Positions 63,270 to 64,000 of a DNA stretch of 64,000 nucleotides are shown here, in pieces. The stretch's first letter is position 1, and each line of letters opens with the position of its first letter. Under the pieces are notes generated by a model. The model had not been told where the DNA came from. It searched no databases and saw nothing but the letters and a program-made list of their open reading frames with translations. Both the position numbers and the translations under genes were made by a program. Source of the stretch: Bolinopsis microptera (taxonomy: Eukaryota > Ctenophora > Tentaculata > Lobata > Bolinopsidae); contig NC_087083.1 of the NCBI RefSeq assembly GCF_026151205.1, forward strand, positions 7,790,460 through 7,854,459, written 5' to 3'.

Positions 63270-64000
63270 AGTAAAGCGTTATGAGCTATAAAATCACATA
63301 CCTAACTATGCATTAAGAGTACAGGATTTTGTAAACCACAATCACATACTGTGCACTTATAGTGCAGCGTTATGAGCTATAAAACCACATACTGTGCACT
63401 AATAGTGCAGCGTTATGAGCTATAAAACCACATACTGTGCACTAATAATATAGCGTTATGAGCTATAAAACCACATACTGTGCACTAATAATATAGCGTT
63501 ATGAGCTATAAAACCACATACTGTGCACTAATAATATAACGTTATGAGCTATAAAACCACATACTGTGCACTAATAATATAGCGTTATGAGCTATAAAAC
63601 CACATACTGTGCACTAATAGTGCAGCGTTATGAGCTATAAAACCACATACTGTGCACTAATAGTGCAGCGTTATGAGCTATAAAACCACATACTGTGCAC
63701 TAATAATATAGCGTTATGAGCTATAAAACCACATACTGTGCACTAATAGTGCAGCGTTATGAGCTATAAAACCACATACTGTGCACTAATAGTATAACGT
63801 TATGAGCTATAAAACCACATACTGTGCACTAATAATATAGCGTTATGAGCTATAAAACCACATACTGTGCACTAATAGTGCAGCGTTATGAGCTATAAAA
63901 CCACATACTGTGCACTAGTAGTGCAGCGTTATGAGCTATAAAACCACATACTGTGCACTAATAATATAGCGTTATGAGCTATAAAACCACATACTGTGCA
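63270..64000. repeat. 45-bp minisatellite running off the window end
   Basis: About sixteen copies of GCGTTATGAGCTATAAAACC followed by ACATACTGTGCACTAATA and either GTGCA or ATATA before the next unit. It continues past base 64000. GTGCAC and AGCTATAAAAC are in every unit. Confidence 0.95.

Overview
This window comes from an animal nuclear genome, most likely an invertebrate. I cannot place it more precisely from sequence alone. It is AT-rich, its genes are split by GT-AG introns, and it is crowded with minisatellites. The recognisable genes are animal families: a calponin-homology protein, an anoctamin, a carbohydrate-type sulfotransferase and a rhodopsin-like receptor. No tRNA, rRNA, CRISPR array or bacterial-type operon was seen.

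About 1797-39354 (+) is one large gene whose 5' end lies outside the window. I assembled 24 exons by hand, and every junction keeps the reading frame (about 1563 visible residues). The product is mostly low-complexity and charged. It has 7-residue repeats (SRESPHK, EEHSPEN) in a 1.2-kb exon, a single CH domain encoded by three exons at 26899-28386, a second 1.2-kb exon with PRDVTT repeats, a short coiled coil and a lysine-rich tail. Two alternative last exons are in phase with the same donor (34422 and 39173). Its introns are full of tandem arrays: poly-G minisatellites (118-1010, 2113-3524), an array of roughly 90 copies of a 31-bp unit (23480-26250), and arrays whose repeat unit contains the splice acceptor and the start of the exon (1231-1796, 30330-31005).

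The most unusual signal is a short cassette made of GTAACTATGGTAACTAGTAGT-like units. It occurs at least eight times between 26 and 37.3 kb and is flanked at each site by a different direct duplication (9-42 bp) of the local sequence. Three of these duplications copy a splice donor or acceptor, and one is an in-frame duplication inside an exon.

About 39.4-51 kb is repeat-rich. It holds nested short inverted-repeat elements, the first exon of an anoctamin on the minus strand that runs into a 56-base homopolymer, and a 5'-truncated LINE (46447-49201, minus) with intact RT-RNase H coding, a poly-A tail and a 13-bp target duplication. A 694-bp element with an 8-bp target duplication follows at 50362-51055. 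About 52.3-53.6 kb is an intronless sulfotransferase CDS (+). About 53.8-57 kb is a nest of foldback elements. About 57.5-58.2 kb is a small three-exon gene of unknown function (+), facing tail-to-tail a complete four-exon rhodopsin-like receptor (58431-59816, minus). The remainder is inverted-repeat elements and two further arrays, the last of which runs off the end of the window.
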